Shown piece by piece: positions 25,197 to 34,100 of a stretch of 64,000 nucleotides of DNA. Position 1 is the stretch's first letter. Each line of letters begins with the position of its first letter. Location: the NCBI GenBank assembly GCA_963422285.2, contig CAXXJO010000001.1, positions 248,001 through 312,000 on the forward strand, read 5' to 3'. Both the position numbers and the translations under genes were made by a program. The stretch comes from VXYL01 sp963422285 (GTDB taxonomy: Bacteria; Pseudomonadota; Gammaproteobacteria; Pseudomonadales; Azotimanducaceae). The notes beneath the pieces were generated by a model. That model did not search any database. It saw only the letters and a program-made list of their open reading frames with translations, and was not told where the DNA came from.

Positions 25197-27337
25197 TCGG
25201 CTGTTCCCTTGGCGGAGCGTTCCGCGTCCCAGCCGGCGAACGAACCGCCGGCCTCGGCCAGCCGCTTCAGCAACGACGCCGGACGCCAAGCGTCGCCGTA
25301 GCGTTGATGGAACGTCAGGATGTCCCGATAGACGCGATCCAAGCCGATCTGGTCCGCGTAGTACATCGGCCCGCCCCGGTACTTGGGGAAACCGTAGCCG
25401 TAGACGTACACCACGTCGAGATCGCTGGCGCGCAGCGCGATGCCGTCGTCGAGCAGCTGGGCACCGATGTTGATGAGCGGATACAGGCAGCGTTTCAGCA
25501 CCTCTTCGTGGTCGATGGAGCGGCGTTCGATGCCAACTTCCGCAGAGGTCTCCTCGATGATCTTGGCTACTGCCGGATCCGGCTGGCCCTGGCGGCTGCC
25601 TTCGGCGTACTGGTAGAAGCCGGCGCGCGTCTTCTGCCCGTAGCGTCCGAGCTCGCACAGTTTGTCCGGAACGAGGGCGGTGAGCGGCTTGTCCTCCTCC
25701 GCCATGCCGGCCATCTTCCGCGCCCGCCAGCCGAGATCCAGGCCTACCAGGTCGTTCATGGCGAACGGCCCCATGTTGAAGCCGAAGTCGAAGACCACCT
25801 GGTCCACCTGCTCGGGCAGGGCACCGTGGAGAATGATCTCGCCGGCTTGGCGGGTGTAGCCGCCAAGCATGCGGTTGCCGATGAACCCTGGTGCGTTGGC
25901 GGACAGCACGGGAATCTTGCCGATGGCCTTGCCAAGCGCCATCGCCGTGGCGAGGGTTTCCTTGGCGGTCGCCTTGCCACGCACCACTTCGAGTAGCTGC
26001 ATGATGTTGGCGGGGCTGAAAAAGTGCATGCCCACTACATCGCCGGGACGGTTGGTGGCCGCCGCCATCTGATCGAGGTCCAGACCGGAGGTGTTGCTGG
26101 CCAGCACCGCGCCCGACTTCATCGTCGCGTCGAGCTGCTCGAACACCTGCTTCTTGAGATCCAGGTTCTCGTAGACCGCTTCGATCACCACGTCCGCATC
26201 GGCCACAGCGCCGTAGTCCAGTACGCCTTCGATCAAGGCGAGGCGTTCATCCCGCTGGGCGGCACTGATCCGACCACCGCGCACCATGCGGCCGTAGTTG
26301 GTCTCGATGACGCCTAGCCCCCTGTCCAGCGCTTCCCGGCTGGCTTCGAGCACCTTCACCGGAATGCCGGCATCGGCCAAGCTCATGGCGATGCCGCCAC
26401 CCATAAGGCCGCCGCCGATGGTGGCGGCGCTGGCGATCGCCTTCTTCGGCGTATCGGCCGCTACGTCCGGAATCCGCGCCGCTTGGCGTTCGGCGAAGAA
26501 GACATGGATCATGGCCGCACGCTGCTCGTGGTCGTGACAGCGTTGGAAGTTGGCCCGCTCGGCGCGAATGCCAGCATCGAAATCGTCGCTCTCCACCGCT
26601 GCCTTCACGGAGTCGAAGGCCATGCGGCCGTTGAACTGGCCGCGCAGCCGACGGGCGAGATAGGCTTCGCCAGCCTTGAACACGTCCGGATTGGCGCGAT
26701 CCGCTTCGATCTTGTCGGCGCGGTTGCGCACCAGGGGATGAGGCCCGCCGGCGGCGGCTCTCGCCTTGGCGAAGGCGATGGCGCCGGCCACCAGATCGTC
26801 CTCGACGAGGCGGTCGAGGACGCCGAGTTCGAGGGCCTCTTCGGTTTCGAACGGATCGCCGGAGAGGATCGCCAGCAGCGCCCGTTCGGCGCCAATCAGC
26901 CGAGGCAGGCGTTGGGTTCCTCCACCGCCGGGCAGCAGGCCGATCTTGATCTCCGGCAGCCCCACTGGAGCGCCGGCAGCGACGAGGCGGTAGTGGCAGG
27001 TGAGCGCCAGCTCCAAGCCGCCCCCGAAGGCAGTGCCGTTGATGGCGGCGACAATGGGCTTTTCGCTCTCTTCGATGAGAGCGCCCGCCGGCCGCTTGGG
27101 CTGTTCGTCCGGGTTCGGCGTCTTGCCGAAGTCGCGGATGTCGGCGCCGGCGACGAACGCCCGACCCTTGCCGGTGATCACCACCGCCGCCACGCTATCG
27201 TCGGCCAGCGCCGTTTCCAGGTGTCGCGAGAGGTGGAAGCGCACACCGGAACTCAACGGATTCACTGGCGGATTGTCGATGGTGAGCAGCGCAACGCCGT
27301 CGCGCACTTGATAACGAACCGTGCCTAGCAGAGCCAT
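25193..27337 (-). CDS. fadJ: Fatty-acid oxidation multifunctional protein: enoyl-CoA hydratase / 3-hydroxyacyl-CoA dehydrogenase
   Basis: The 714-residue fusion hydrates enoyl-CoA and oxidises the 3-hydroxyacyl-CoA. The N-terminal crotonase domain has VAGADIRDFG and GTAFGGGLELALTCHYRL followed by GLPEIKIGLLPGGGGTQRLP with both catalytic glutamates. The dehydrogenase begins near residue 300 (AATIGGGLMGGGIAMSLADA), with NTSGLDLDQMA and the HFFSPANIMQLLEV histidine motif and PGFIGNRM. A second C-terminal dehydrogenase repeat contains VYGYGFPKYRGGPMYYAD. GAGGAA precedes the ATG. No thiolase gene is adjacent. FadJ rather than FadB is chosen on length and order; PaaZ-like alternatives are excluded. 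Confidence 0.93.
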   Translation of the reverse strand: MALLGTVRYQVRDGVALLTIDNPPVNPLSSGVRFHLSRHLETALADDSVAAVVITGKGRAFVAGADIRDFGKTPNPDEQPKRPAGALIEESEKPIVAAINGTAFGGGLELALTCHYRLVAAGAPVGLPEIKIGLLPGGGGTQRLPRLIGAERALLAILSGDPFETEEALELGVLDRLVEDDLVAGAIAFAKARAAAGGPHPLVRNRADKIEADRANPDVFKAGEAYLARRLRGQFNGRMAFDSVKAAVESDDFDAGIRAERANFQRCHDHEQRAAMIHVFFAERQAARIPDVAADTPKKAIASAATIGGGLMGGGIAMSLADAGIPVKVLEASREALDRGLGVIETNYGRMVRGGRISAAQRDERLALIEGVLDYGAVADADVVIEAVYENLDLKKQVFEQLDATMKSGAVLASNTSGLDLDQMAAATNRPGDVVGMHFFSPANIMQLLEVVRGKATAKETLATAMALGKAIGKIPVLSANAPGFIGNRMLGGYTRQAGEIILHGALPEQVDQVVFDFGFNMGPFAMNDLVGLDLGWRARKMAGMAEEDKPLTALVPDKLCELGRYGQKTRAGFYQYAEGSRQGQPDPAVAKIIEETSAEVGIERRSIDHEEVLKRCLYPLINIGAQLLDDGIALRASDLDVVYVYGYGFPKYRGGPMYYADQIGLDRVYRDILTFHQRYGDAWRPASLLKRLAEAGGSFAGWDAERSAKGTAE

Positions 27338-27410
27338 TCCAGCGTTCCTCGGAGCAAGCTGTTAGCGAGTATACCCTGCCGTTGCCGGCGCGGTTGCCGC
27401 CCATCAACGC

Positions 27411-29087
27411 TCAGGGCGTCGGGGGCTCGGCTGCCGGCAGCGTAATGCGGAATGCCGCGCCGCGCCGGGACGGCGCCAGCTCGATGTCGCCACCGGCATG
27501 GCGGATCAGAGCCTGGGTGATCGAAAGGCCTAAACCGGTGCCGCCGCGGTCGCGATCGGTAGTGAAGAACGGCTGGAACACATGCGGTCGGTTGCCCGGG
27601 GAGATGCCCGGGCCATCGTCTTCCACCCGCAGTACGATGTTCGCGCCACTGCGCTCGGTGCGCACTTCGACCTTGGAGGCGCCGTAGCGCATGGCGTTTT
27701 CCACTAGGTTCTTCAAGGCGGCTTCCGCCGAAGTTCGCGGGATGCGGGCATGCGCTTGGCCGGCGGGCACATGCACGGCGGCGGCGAGGCAACGCGCCAC
27801 ATGGAGCAAGTCGGTGACCTCGCTGCTAGCATTGGCCATGTCCGCGCGGGAGAGTTCCAGCAGGCCCAGGGTCAGCCGTTCGAGCCGCCCGACGTCGGTG
27901 GAGACATTGTCGAGAAAGCGACGACGTTCCTCCACCGTCATGTCGTCCAGGTGATCGCGCAGCAGCTCCACGGTGCCGCGCATGGCCGCGATGGGCGTCT
28001 TGAACTCGTGGTTGACATGTCGTGTGAAGTCGCGGACGTAGCTGGCGCGATGCTGCAGGTTGTGTGCCATGGCCTCGACGCTGACGGCGAGTTGGGCGAC
28101 TTCGATCACCCGGAACGGACGGCCGCGCTCGAAGCTGTGCGTCTCGCCTCGAGCCAGGCGATCCGCGCTTCGAGCGATGCGACGGATAGGCAATACCAGC
28201 GTACGGGCGACCACCAGCGCGACGCCAACCACCAAGACGAGCACCAGCGCCGCCCCCTGCATTACCAGCAGAAGCCTCCTCGACAATACATCCAAGATGG
28301 TCTTGGGCACCCGGGAGAGCAGCACGGCACCGACGCTGCGCCCCTCCAGCACGATGGGGCTGGCGAAGAACACCCGTACGCTCGCAGCTTGGCTGATCAA
28401 GGCGACGGGGGCCGAAACCGGAACAACGCTGCGACGCAACCGGCTGACCGTACGCCCCGCCAGCGCTTGCCGTACTTCTTCGCCGTGGGCGAAAGACATG
28501 CCTTGATCATTCTCGGTGGTGGCCACCACGACGCCTTGGTAGTCCACTACCCGGATGCGAGCCCAAGTGACCGCCTTCGCTTCCTTCAGTATCGCCGTCA
28601 GATCCGTCCCGATGCGCAGTGCGAGACCGTCCGGCGCCGCTCCCGGCAGTGCGGCCGGCAGCGGCGGATGGACTGGCGAATCGGCGAAGTCCAGTATCGG
28701 TTCCAGCTTGGCAGGCATGGCATCGACCGGATTGCCGCGCAGGTCCGCCCCGTCCTGGTTGCGAAACGCCGCCCGGTACGCCGCGGATACGATGACGCCC
28801 TGGGCGACGAGTGCCGATTCGGTCTGCCGCAGGAGGGCGCTTTCGTAGAGCCGCAGCACTTGCAGGCTGGCGGCGGGAAGCACCAGAACGGACAGACTGA
28901 GAACGACGAGCACCGTGCGCAAGCGCAGCCGCAGTCTCGGCACCCGGGAGGAGACAGCCGAACTGTCGGACGCTGGCGCCTCACCGTCCGGTAGCGTCTC
29001 AGTTCGACTTTCGATAGGCCGGGCCACTACATATGGTACTCGATTCTGTCCCGAACTCCTGCATCTTGTGGTTTCGGTATGCGACAC
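27411..29087 (-). CDS. Sensor histidine kinase (no partner regulator nearby)
   Basis: This membrane sensor has a basic N-terminus and TM1 (TVLVVLSLSVLVLPAASL), then a periplasmic region of roughly 200 residues. TM2 (MQGAALVLVLVVGVALVVA) is followed by a HAMP-like linker. The kinase core has H-box HVNHEFKTPIAAMRG, N-box LKNLVENAMRYG, G1 VEDDGPGI and G2 GGTGLGLSITQALIRHAGG. GTG 29087 is the longest start; a GTG near 29027 is equally plausible. A response regulator normally sits beside such genes, but none is present. It is divergent from a large secreted repeat protein, a candidate partner. Confidence 0.87.
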   Translation of the reverse strand: MSHTETTRCRSSGQNRVPYVVARPIESRTETLPDGEAPASDSSAVSSRVPRLRLRLRTVLVVLSLSVLVLPAASLQVLRLYESALLRQTESALVAQGVIVSAAYRAAFRNQDGADLRGNPVDAMPAKLEPILDFADSPVHPPLPAALPGAAPDGLALRIGTDLTAILKEAKAVTWARIRVVDYQGVVVATTENDQGMSFAHGEEVRQALAGRTVSRLRRSVVPVSAPVALISQAASVRVFFASPIVLEGRSVGAVLLSRVPKTILDVLSRRLLLVMQGAALVLVLVVGVALVVARTLVLPIRRIARSADRLARGETHSFERGRPFRVIEVAQLAVSVEAMAHNLQHRASYVRDFTRHVNHEFKTPIAAMRGTVELLRDHLDDMTVEERRRFLDNVSTDVGRLERLTLGLLELSRADMANASSEVTDLLHVARCLAAAVHVPAGQAHARIPRTSAEAALKNLVENAMRYGASKVEVRTERSGANIVLRVEDDGPGISPGNRPHVFQPFFTTDRDRGGTGLGLSITQALIRHAGGDIELAPSRRGAAFRITLPAAEPPTP

Positions 29088-29257
29088 GACGACACGGATT
29101 CAAACTGAGACACTACTCCGCCGTCCTGTGCCGGGACTCCCGCATGGCGGATATGCTACCATCGGCGGCCCTTGGCGGGATGTCGGAAAGGCATCTGGAT
29201 TCCGGCTTGGCCAGCAGTGCGTCGAGTGTCGCACCAGAACGAGGATTGCCGGCATCG

Positions 29258-31144
29258 ATGAGTGGGCAACTTGGCAAACGAGTGTACCGGGCAGGGCTGC
29301 TGGTCGGGCTGGGTCTGGTTCTCGACTTTCCCCCGGTTGCCGACGAATACCCCGCCTACTTGGCCCAGACGCTGGTAGCGCAACAGTCCCTGCAAGCCGA
29401 GATGGACGACCTCGCGCGATCATTGCGGGCTCGGCAGCTCGATGCGCCGGAATACGGTCGCCAGGCGCTGATGTTCGAGACCGCCATGCAGGCGCCGTTC
29501 GATTTCCCCCGTCAGCTCGCTGCATTCAGCAACCGCGCCGTGCCGCGGCCGCGGCCGCCGTGGGCGGACCACCTGAGCGATCTGATCGCTCGGGAGTGGC
29601 CAGCGCAGTATGGCGGGCAGAGCCCCTGCTCGCTGGCCGACCTCGCACCACCGCACAGTCTCGACGCCGCCGCCGATCAGATCCGCCAACTCGCCGAGGC
29701 GACCCGAAGGCTCCACCTAAACGCCCTGGACAGCCATGCGCGAAACCGGCTCGCCGGCACCTATGCGCGGTTCGGCCAGCTGCTGCGGGACACCGTCACC
29801 GCAGCCATGAGTCGTTCCGAACGCCGTTCGCTCAAGCGATTTCTCGCTCGGCTGGACAAGGCGAGTTCAGCATCCGTACGCTGCGCGGCCCTCACCTGGG
29901 CTCGGCTCGGCAGCCCGCGCTGGCTCGCCCGGCTGCGCGACCTGATGGCCGAGCATCCACGGGCCGGGCAGGCCGCTATTCAGCGCACGGCCTCGCCCCT
30001 GGGAGCCATCGTTTTCGGCGGCCGCGACAACGCCCGGATGCACATGGACAACCTGCTCTTCCTTGCCGACCTTGGCGGCGACGACTTCTACGGCATCGAT
30101 AGCGCCGTCGATTTTTCCGGAACGCCCCAGTTCATTGTCGACTTCGCTGGCGACGATAGCTACCAGTCGTCCCGGCCAGGAGGCTATGCTGCTGGCATGG
30201 GCAGGGTGGCGATCCTGCTCGACGTGGCAGGAAACGACCGGTATCTGGCGGCTAGCCACGGCCAAGGCAGCGCCATCCTCGGCGTCGGCGCATTGGTGGA
30301 TCTGGCCGGCGACGACCGCTACAGGGCGGACAGCCACGCCCAGGGCTGCGCCCTGTTCGGCCTCGGCCTGCTGTTGGATGGCGCCGGCCACGACAGCTAC
30401 GAAATCCGCGCCCTGGGCCAGGGGCTCGGCATGGCCAACGGGCTCGGTTTTCTGGTCGACGGCGGCGGCGACGACGCCTACTCGGCCCAAGGCGGGGCAC
30501 CAACCAACTACCGCACGCCCGGCCTGACGGACGTCTGGGCCCAGGGCGCGGCGCGAGGCATACGCGGCTTGGCACCGGGCGGCATCGGGTTGCTGGCGGA
30601 TGCCGGCGGCGTGGATCGCTACGATGCCGGCAGTTTTGCCCAGGGCGGCGCCTACTACCGCGGCGTGGGCCAGTTGCTGGACTACGGCGACGACGACGAC
30701 GAGTTGCTGGGCAGCCGCTACAACGCCGGCTGGGGCGCGCACGGCGGCGTCGGCCGCTTCGTCAACGAAGGCGGCGACGATCGCTACGACACCCGCTACA
30801 TGGTGGCCGGGGGCCTCGCCTGGGACTACAGCCTGGCATTGTTCCAGGACGGCGGCGGCAACGACTTCTATCGCCTCGGCGGCCTCAGCCTCGGCGCCGC
30901 AGCACATGGCTCCGCCGCTTGGTTTCTCGATACCGGCGGCAACGACGAGTACGCTTCGGCACCGAAGCTCGCGCAATGGGACCGAGGACCGCCCAACTTT
31001 GCCCTGTTCTTGGACCAAGGCGGCCAGCGCAATCTCCTGAACGGGCAGTCGCAGGGTGCATCCTGCCGGCTTTCCGACCAGCAGGGGTTCGTCCTCTGGC
31101 TGGCCGACGACGAATTGCCCGTGTGCCGAAAGGAGGCCCCATGA
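29258..31144 (+). CDS. Secreted repeat protein with eleven or twelve GGDDxY-type repeats, unknown function
   Basis: The likely start is ATG 29258 (628 residues), beginning with basic residues and a hydrophobic stretch (KRVYRAGLLVGLGLVL) that looks like a signal peptide. A helical region of about 240 residues follows. Then come repeats of roughly 25-40 residues centred on an acidic turn: LADLGGDDFYG, FAGDDSYQ, VAGNDRYLA, LAGDDRYRA, GAGHDSYEI, GGGDDAYSA, AGGVDRYDA, GGDDRYDT, GGGNDFYRL, TGGNDEYAS. Each repeat has a preceding hydrophobic strand and an AQG or GQG segment, suggesting a beta-solenoid with regularly placed Asp/Asn, possibly calcium-binding. I do not recognise the family. It is divergent from the histidine kinase. 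Confidence 0.75.
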   Translation: MSGQLGKRVYRAGLLVGLGLVLDFPPVADEYPAYLAQTLVAQQSLQAEMDDLARSLRARQLDAPEYGRQALMFETAMQAPFDFPRQLAAFSNRAVPRPRPPWADHLSDLIAREWPAQYGGQSPCSLADLAPPHSLDAAADQIRQLAEATRRLHLNALDSHARNRLAGTYARFGQLLRDTVTAAMSRSERRSLKRFLARLDKASSASVRCAALTWARLGSPRWLARLRDLMAEHPRAGQAAIQRTASPLGAIVFGGRDNARMHMDNLLFLADLGGDDFYGIDSAVDFSGTPQFIVDFAGDDSYQSSRPGGYAAGMGRVAILLDVAGNDRYLAASHGQGSAILGVGALVDLAGDDRYRADSHAQGCALFGLGLLLDGAGHDSYEIRALGQGLGMANGLGFLVDGGGDDAYSAQGGAPTNYRTPGLTDVWAQGAARGIRGLAPGGIGLLADAGGVDRYDAGSFAQGGAYYRGVGQLLDYGDDDDELLGSRYNAGWGAHGGVGRFVNEGGDDRYDTRYMVAGGLAWDYSLALFQDGGGNDFYRLGGLSLGAAAHGSAAWFLDTGGNDEYASAPKLAQWDRGPPNFALFLDQGGQRNLLNGQSQGASCRLSDQQGFVLWLADDELPVCRKEAP

Positions 31145-31595
31145 CGCCGGTTCGCAGCTGCTGGCCGAGCGCGATGGACGCCGACGGCCTAGGCATCCTT
31201 GCCAGAGAGCCTTGATCTATTGATGCGCCAGCGGACGTTCCCCCGATTCCGCCACTGTCCATCATTGCAGGCATCGTCCCGCGGCGCCGTCCGCGCAGTA
31301 CCGAATCCGCCAATCCGACTACAAGAAACGCGCCGCAAGTCGGCCGGCAGGTGCCGCCGCTGGAGTTGGGCATGGCAGGACGCTTGGCGTCGTAGCCGAA
31401 ACCAGATCGAGCATCCCCAGGGCGCGGCACGCCTGCCACGTCGGCAGCGCTCGTTGGCGCTCGATCGATGTCTGCCGAGAGTTGAAGCGAGCTTCGCGCC
31501 AAGCTCCGCGATCTTTCAGAAGCGACGGCGTACCATGGCTTCGCATGATGTCCCTTCGGAGACCGCCTGAAACTCATCGAGGAGCACGACAAAGC
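31145..31595. other. Intergenic region between the repeat protein and the LLM oxidoreductase
   Basis: About 450 bases. Short frames on both strands look like decayed coding sequence, but nothing can be named. The LLM gene's ribosome-binding site (GAGGAG) is at its right end. No terminator with a T-run was found after the repeat-protein gene. Confidence 0.4.
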
Positions 31596-32414
31596 ATGCG
31601 CATTGGCATTGCCTTGCGGAACATGGGGGCGCAGTCGACACCGTCCACTATGGCGGCTTGCGCCACCGCCGCCGAAGACGCGGGATTGGAGTCCTTGTGG
31701 GTCGTGGACCATATCGCCATCCCGCCCGAAGACGCCGAAGGTTCGGACGGCCGCTACGTGGATGCGCTGATCAGCTTGGCTTGGCTTGCTGGCATCACGC
31801 GACGCATCCGGCTCGGCGTCGGGGTGCTGATCCTCCCCTACCGAGCCCGGCTGCCGACCGCGAAGCAGATTGCGAGCCTTCAGGAACTGTCTGGCGAGCG
31901 GCTGCTGCTCGGTGCCGGCATCGGCTGGATGGAGGCCGAATTTCGCGCCTTGGGCGTCGACCGCCGCAGCCGCGGGCGGCTAGCGGATGCGACGCTCGCC
32001 TTCATTCGGGACTGTTTCGACAACGACGAGGTCACCGCCAACGGACAGACTTTCCTATCCCGGCCCCGCCCTGCCCGACCGCCGATCTACATCGGTGGCG
32101 CGGCGCCTCATGCGCTCAAGCGCGCCGTGAAGTACGGCGACGGCTGGTTGCCGATGGGAATGACGCCGAAGAGACTGCTCGAAGCTCGTGCGGACTACGC
32201 CGATCTATGTGCCCAGGCCGGAAAGTCCGTCGGCGAAATCGTCGTCATGGGAGGCTTGCCGCTGCGCGATGCCGGTGCTGCCGCCGAGACGCTGAACGCG
32301 TTCAAGGAAAACGGCGCCACCCGCTTTGTCTATAGCGGACGCTACGCCGACAGCGACGAATACCGGCGCAGACTCGACGCCTTGACGGCCGCGGCCGCGC
32401 TGGCTGGCCTGTGA
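31596..32414 (+). CDS. LLM-class oxidoreductase, probably F420-dependent
   Basis: The 272-residue luciferase-like barrel starts MRIGIALRNMGAQ. It has the family's WVVDHIAIPP segment, RIRLGVGVLILPYR, LLLGAGIGWMEAEFRALGVD, RPPIYIGGAAPHALKRAVKY and GDGWLPMGM. This pattern fits the Rv2161c-type group of probable F420-dependent enzymes rather than bacterial luciferase. Such enzymes transfer hydride from F420H2 to an unknown substrate. GAGGAG lies upstream of the ATG. The F420 synthesis genes follow within 2 kb, which supports the cofactor choice. A broken paralogue lies at 62.4-63.2 kb. Confidence 0.87.
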   Translation: MRIGIALRNMGAQSTPSTMAACATAAEDAGLESLWVVDHIAIPPEDAEGSDGRYVDALISLAWLAGITRRIRLGVGVLILPYRARLPTAKQIASLQELSGERLLLGAGIGWMEAEFRALGVDRRSRGRLADATLAFIRDCFDNDEVTANGQTFLSRPRPARPPIYIGGAAPHALKRAVKYGDGWLPMGMTPKRLLEARADYADLCAQAGKSVGEIVVMGGLPLRDAGAAAETLNAFKENGATRFVYSGRYADSDEYRRRLDALTAAAALAGL

Positions 32415-32519
32415 GTCCCGCGCTGGCACGCAAGAAGGCCAGGGCATGTCCATGAGAACCATGCGACCGGCACAGTCCACGCGCACTTTGCCTGCCGTCG
32501 TCAACGTCCACCGCGATAC

Positions 32520-33200
32520 TCAGCCGCCCACTCTCCGGTTGAGTCGGTCTACAAAGGCGGTGTGCTCCGGCGACTCCAATCCCTCGCGCAGGGTGGCGAG
32601 CACTTTGGCAAGCTCGCCGGCCAACAAGGCATCGACAGCCAAGCGCAAGCCGGGGAAGGTGGGACTGTGCAGAACACCGGACGCATCCGGCACCAAGGGA
32701 CGGTATTCATCGTCTGTCAATACGAAGTAGTCGAGCGCCTTGTCGCATGTCCGCCAGATCATGTATTCGAGCACACCGTTGCGGCGGTAGGCATGGAGCT
32801 TGTCGTGCAGATCGTAGGCGGCACTGCTGGCGGCGATTTCGACGATCAGTTCCGGTGCGCCTTCGACATAGTCGTCCGGGCTCAACCGCGACTGCCCCCC
32901 CACTTCAATGCGCAACAAGGCGTCAGGCTGCGGTTCGTTGTCCAGATCCAAGCGCACCGTGGCATTGTCCAAGGCACCTACGCCGGGGGTTGCCGCCTCG
33001 AAGGTGCCCAGCCAAGTGGAGACCGCGATATGAGGCTTGGCGTGGGCAACCGCGCGTACCGGCGACGGCATATGGACGACTCCCTCGATCAATTCCGCCT
33101 TGCGTATCTCCGGCATGGCCAAGTAGCGCCGCTCGAACTCGCACCGTGCGAGTCGGTCGCCGTTCTCCAAAGGCAGGGGGTGGACACTCTGCATGGCCAT
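32520..33200 (-). CDS. Uma2-family putative endonuclease
   Basis: The 226-residue protein has the Uma2 (DUF820) layout: LAMPEIRKAELIEGVVHMPS, VGALDNATVRLDLDNEPQPD and GAPELIVEIAASSAAYDLHD followed by KLHAYRRNGVLEYMIW. Conserved acidic residues and the ExA/D-type active site (QPDALL ... LIVEIA) place it in the PD-(D/E)xK fold, but biological roles of Uma2 proteins are poorly known. ATG 33200 or 33194 are both possible starts. It is divergent from npdG with about 230 bases between them. Confidence 0.85.
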   Translation of the reverse strand: MAMQSVHPLPLENGDRLARCEFERRYLAMPEIRKAELIEGVVHMPSPVRAVAHAKPHIAVSTWLGTFEAATPGVGALDNATVRLDLDNEPQPDALLRIEVGGQSRLSPDDYVEGAPELIVEIAASSAAYDLHDKLHAYRRNGVLEYMIWRTCDKALDYFVLTDDEYRPLVPDASGVLHSPTFPGLRLAVDALLAGELAKVLATLREGLESPEHTAFVDRLNRRVGG

Positions 33201-33430
33201 GACAAAAAACCCTACGTTGTTCTGGCGCCGAGGGCAAGTGGAGAGTCGGACACGACCACGCTCCCTTGGTGGCTTGCCTCGCTCACGCGCCGACGGTGGT
33301 GCAGGACCTCGTTCGACCCGAAACGCGTCCCGGCAAAACGGCACTGGACGATTTCCATGACGCCCTGGGGTGGCGCCGCTCCCGCCGATCGGCGGATAAT
33401 GCGTCGCTTTGCGGCGGCAAGGAACGAGGT

Positions 33431-34093
33431 ATGGCAAGCAAGGAGACCATCGCCATCCTCGGCGGCACGGGCGATCTCGGCACCGGCTTGGCGATTCGCT
33501 GGGCCAAGGCCGGCTACCGGATCGTCATCGGCTCGCGTACGCTGGAGAAGGCCCGCAGCGCCGTTGCCAATCTGCACAGGATCAGCCCCGAAACGCCGGC
33601 CGATGCCATGGTGAACCCGGATGCGGCAACGACTGGCGACATCGTTGTGCTGACCGTCCCGGCAGCACACCAGACAGCCACCTTGGAGACCGTGCGCGAA
33701 GGCTTGGCCGGCAAGATCCTCATCGACGTCACCGTGCCCTTGGTACCGCCCCGAGTCGGCACCGTCCAGCTTCCCCTCGAAGGCAGCGCTGGCAAAAGGG
33801 CGCAGGACTTCCTCGGCGACGATGTCATGGTGGTGACGGCGTTCCAGAACGTCGCCGCCCACCTGCTGAAGGAAGATGTCGCCATCGAATGCGACGTGCT
33901 GGTGGCCGGCAACAAGCGGGCCGCCCGGGCCAAGGCGATCCAACTGGCGGAAGCAGCCGGCATGCATGCTTGGCACGCCGGTCCCATCGAGAACTCCGCC
34001 GCCGCCGAGGCGTTGACCAGCGTACTCATCCAGATCAACCGGCGCCACGACATCTCCCACTCCGGCATCCGGATCGTCGGCCAAGGGAATTAG
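33431..34093 (+). CDS. npdG: NADPH-dependent F420 reductase (F420H2:NADP+ oxidoreductase)
   Basis: The 220-residue Rossmann protein starts with the nucleotide-binding loop IAILGGTGDLGTGLAIRWAK. It then has VIGSRTLEKARSAV, which selects NADPH through SR, DIVVLTVPAAHQ, VVTAFQNVAAHLL and VAGNKRAARAKAIQLAEAAG. This order is that of archaeal and actinobacterial Fno/NpdG. It passes hydride between NADPH and F420. It sits eight bases before cofE and heads the F420 gene run. It resembles ketopantoate and pyrroline reductases only in the Rossmann core. Confidence 0.92.
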   Translation: MASKETIAILGGTGDLGTGLAIRWAKAGYRIVIGSRTLEKARSAVANLHRISPETPADAMVNPDAATTGDIVVLTVPAAHQTATLETVREGLAGKILIDVTVPLVPPRVGTVQLPLEGSAGKRAQDFLGDDVMVVTAFQNVAAHLLKEDVAIECDVLVAGNKRAARAKAIQLAEAAGMHAWHAGPIENSAAAEALTSVLIQINRRHDISHSGIRIVGQGN

Positions 34094-34100
34094 CCGGCCC

